Below, one piece after another: positions 36,040-36,127 of a stretch of 36,127 nucleotides of DNA. Made by a program: the position numbers and the translations under genes. The DNA comes from Chrysochromulina tobinii. Taxonomy: Eukaryota; Haptophyta; Prymnesiales; Chrysochromulinaceae. The notes below the pieces were generated by a model. It did no database searches and was not told the origin of the DNA. It saw only the letters and a list, made by a program, of their open reading frames with translations. Numbering within the stretch: position 1 is the first letter of the stretch; each line of letters begins with the position of its first letter. Location: NCBI GenBank assembly GCA_001275005.1, contig JWZX01002262.1, positions 1 to 36,127 on the forward strand. The letters are read 5' to 3'.

Positions 36040-36127
36040 CCGGAGATGCCTCGCGCTTGAGCTGGTTGATCCAGCGCTTCGAGCATCCAAAGTGCTGCGC
36101 CAGCAGCACGCTGCTCGTGATGCCGAC
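36040..36127 (-). CDS. Possible partial gene with helix-turn-helix-like segment, cut by window edge
   Basis: Reading leftwards from the right edge, one frame gives LLAQHFGCSKRWINQLKRE, which looks like a DNA-binding helix-turn-helix, then enters the MITE-like element and stops at 35981. If the element and one target copy are removed, the frame stays open beyond the insertion and continues into a frame ending at 35226, opposite the 3' end of the 1027-residue gene. It may be an interrupted exon of a gene mostly outside the window. The 5' end is missing, so function cannot be called. Confidence 0.35.

Overview
This is a GC-rich, gene-dense nuclear segment from a eukaryotic microbe, most likely a unicellular alga. 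A haptophyte is my best guess and another photosynthetic protist such as a pelagophyte is possible; this is inference from gene style and I could not test it. The grounds are spliceosomal introns of about 70-200 bp, eukaryote-only proteins (splicing factor YJU2, GPI mannosyltransferase PIG-B, PDCD5, a SUMO-like domain, CXXC and C2H2 fingers), an algal-type Ser/Pro-rich membrane protein, and a RelA/SpoT synthetase with a possible organelle-targeting N-terminus. Genes lie on both strands, spaced from under 200 bp to about 800 bp apart, and many proteins contain low-complexity Gly, Pro, Ala or Asp runs.

Layout, left to right: YJU2 (-, cut by the left edge); a stand-alone EDR2-type DUF1336 protein (+, one intron); a NIPA-type Mg2+ transporter (-); a small membrane protein with a SAM domain and a CaaX-like end (+); an 825-residue coiled-coil protein (+, two introns); about 0.8 kb with no clear gene; a low-complexity hypothetical protein (-); a (p)ppGpp synthetase-like protein (-); a C2H2 + CXXC zinc-finger protein (+); an OB-like/methyltransferase protein (-); PLPBP/YggS (+); PDCD5 (+, two introns); a 1550-residue protein with an intermediate-filament-like motif, new-looking helical repeats and two ubiquitin-like folds (-); a SET-domain protein with a reading-frame switch (-); PIG-B (-, short first exon recovered); a flagellate-type conserved protein (-); a RING + SUMO-like fusion (-, two introns) divergent from a small zinc-ribbon protein (+); a 1027-residue Ala/Pro-rich membrane protein (+); and a 516-bp MITE-like element with terminal inverted repeats and an 8-bp target duplication at the right end.

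The genes do not form one pathway; this looks like ordinary housekeeping plus lineage-specific genes. The parts most worth a second look are the RING/SUMO-like fusion beside a divergent zinc-ribbon gene, the intermediate-filament-like plus double ubiquitin-like protein, two introns whose boundaries are duplicated copies of flanking exon, and the MITE that appears to interrupt an open frame. Exon joins were deduced by eye from reading frame, GT/AG sites and family similarity; no transcript evidence was available.
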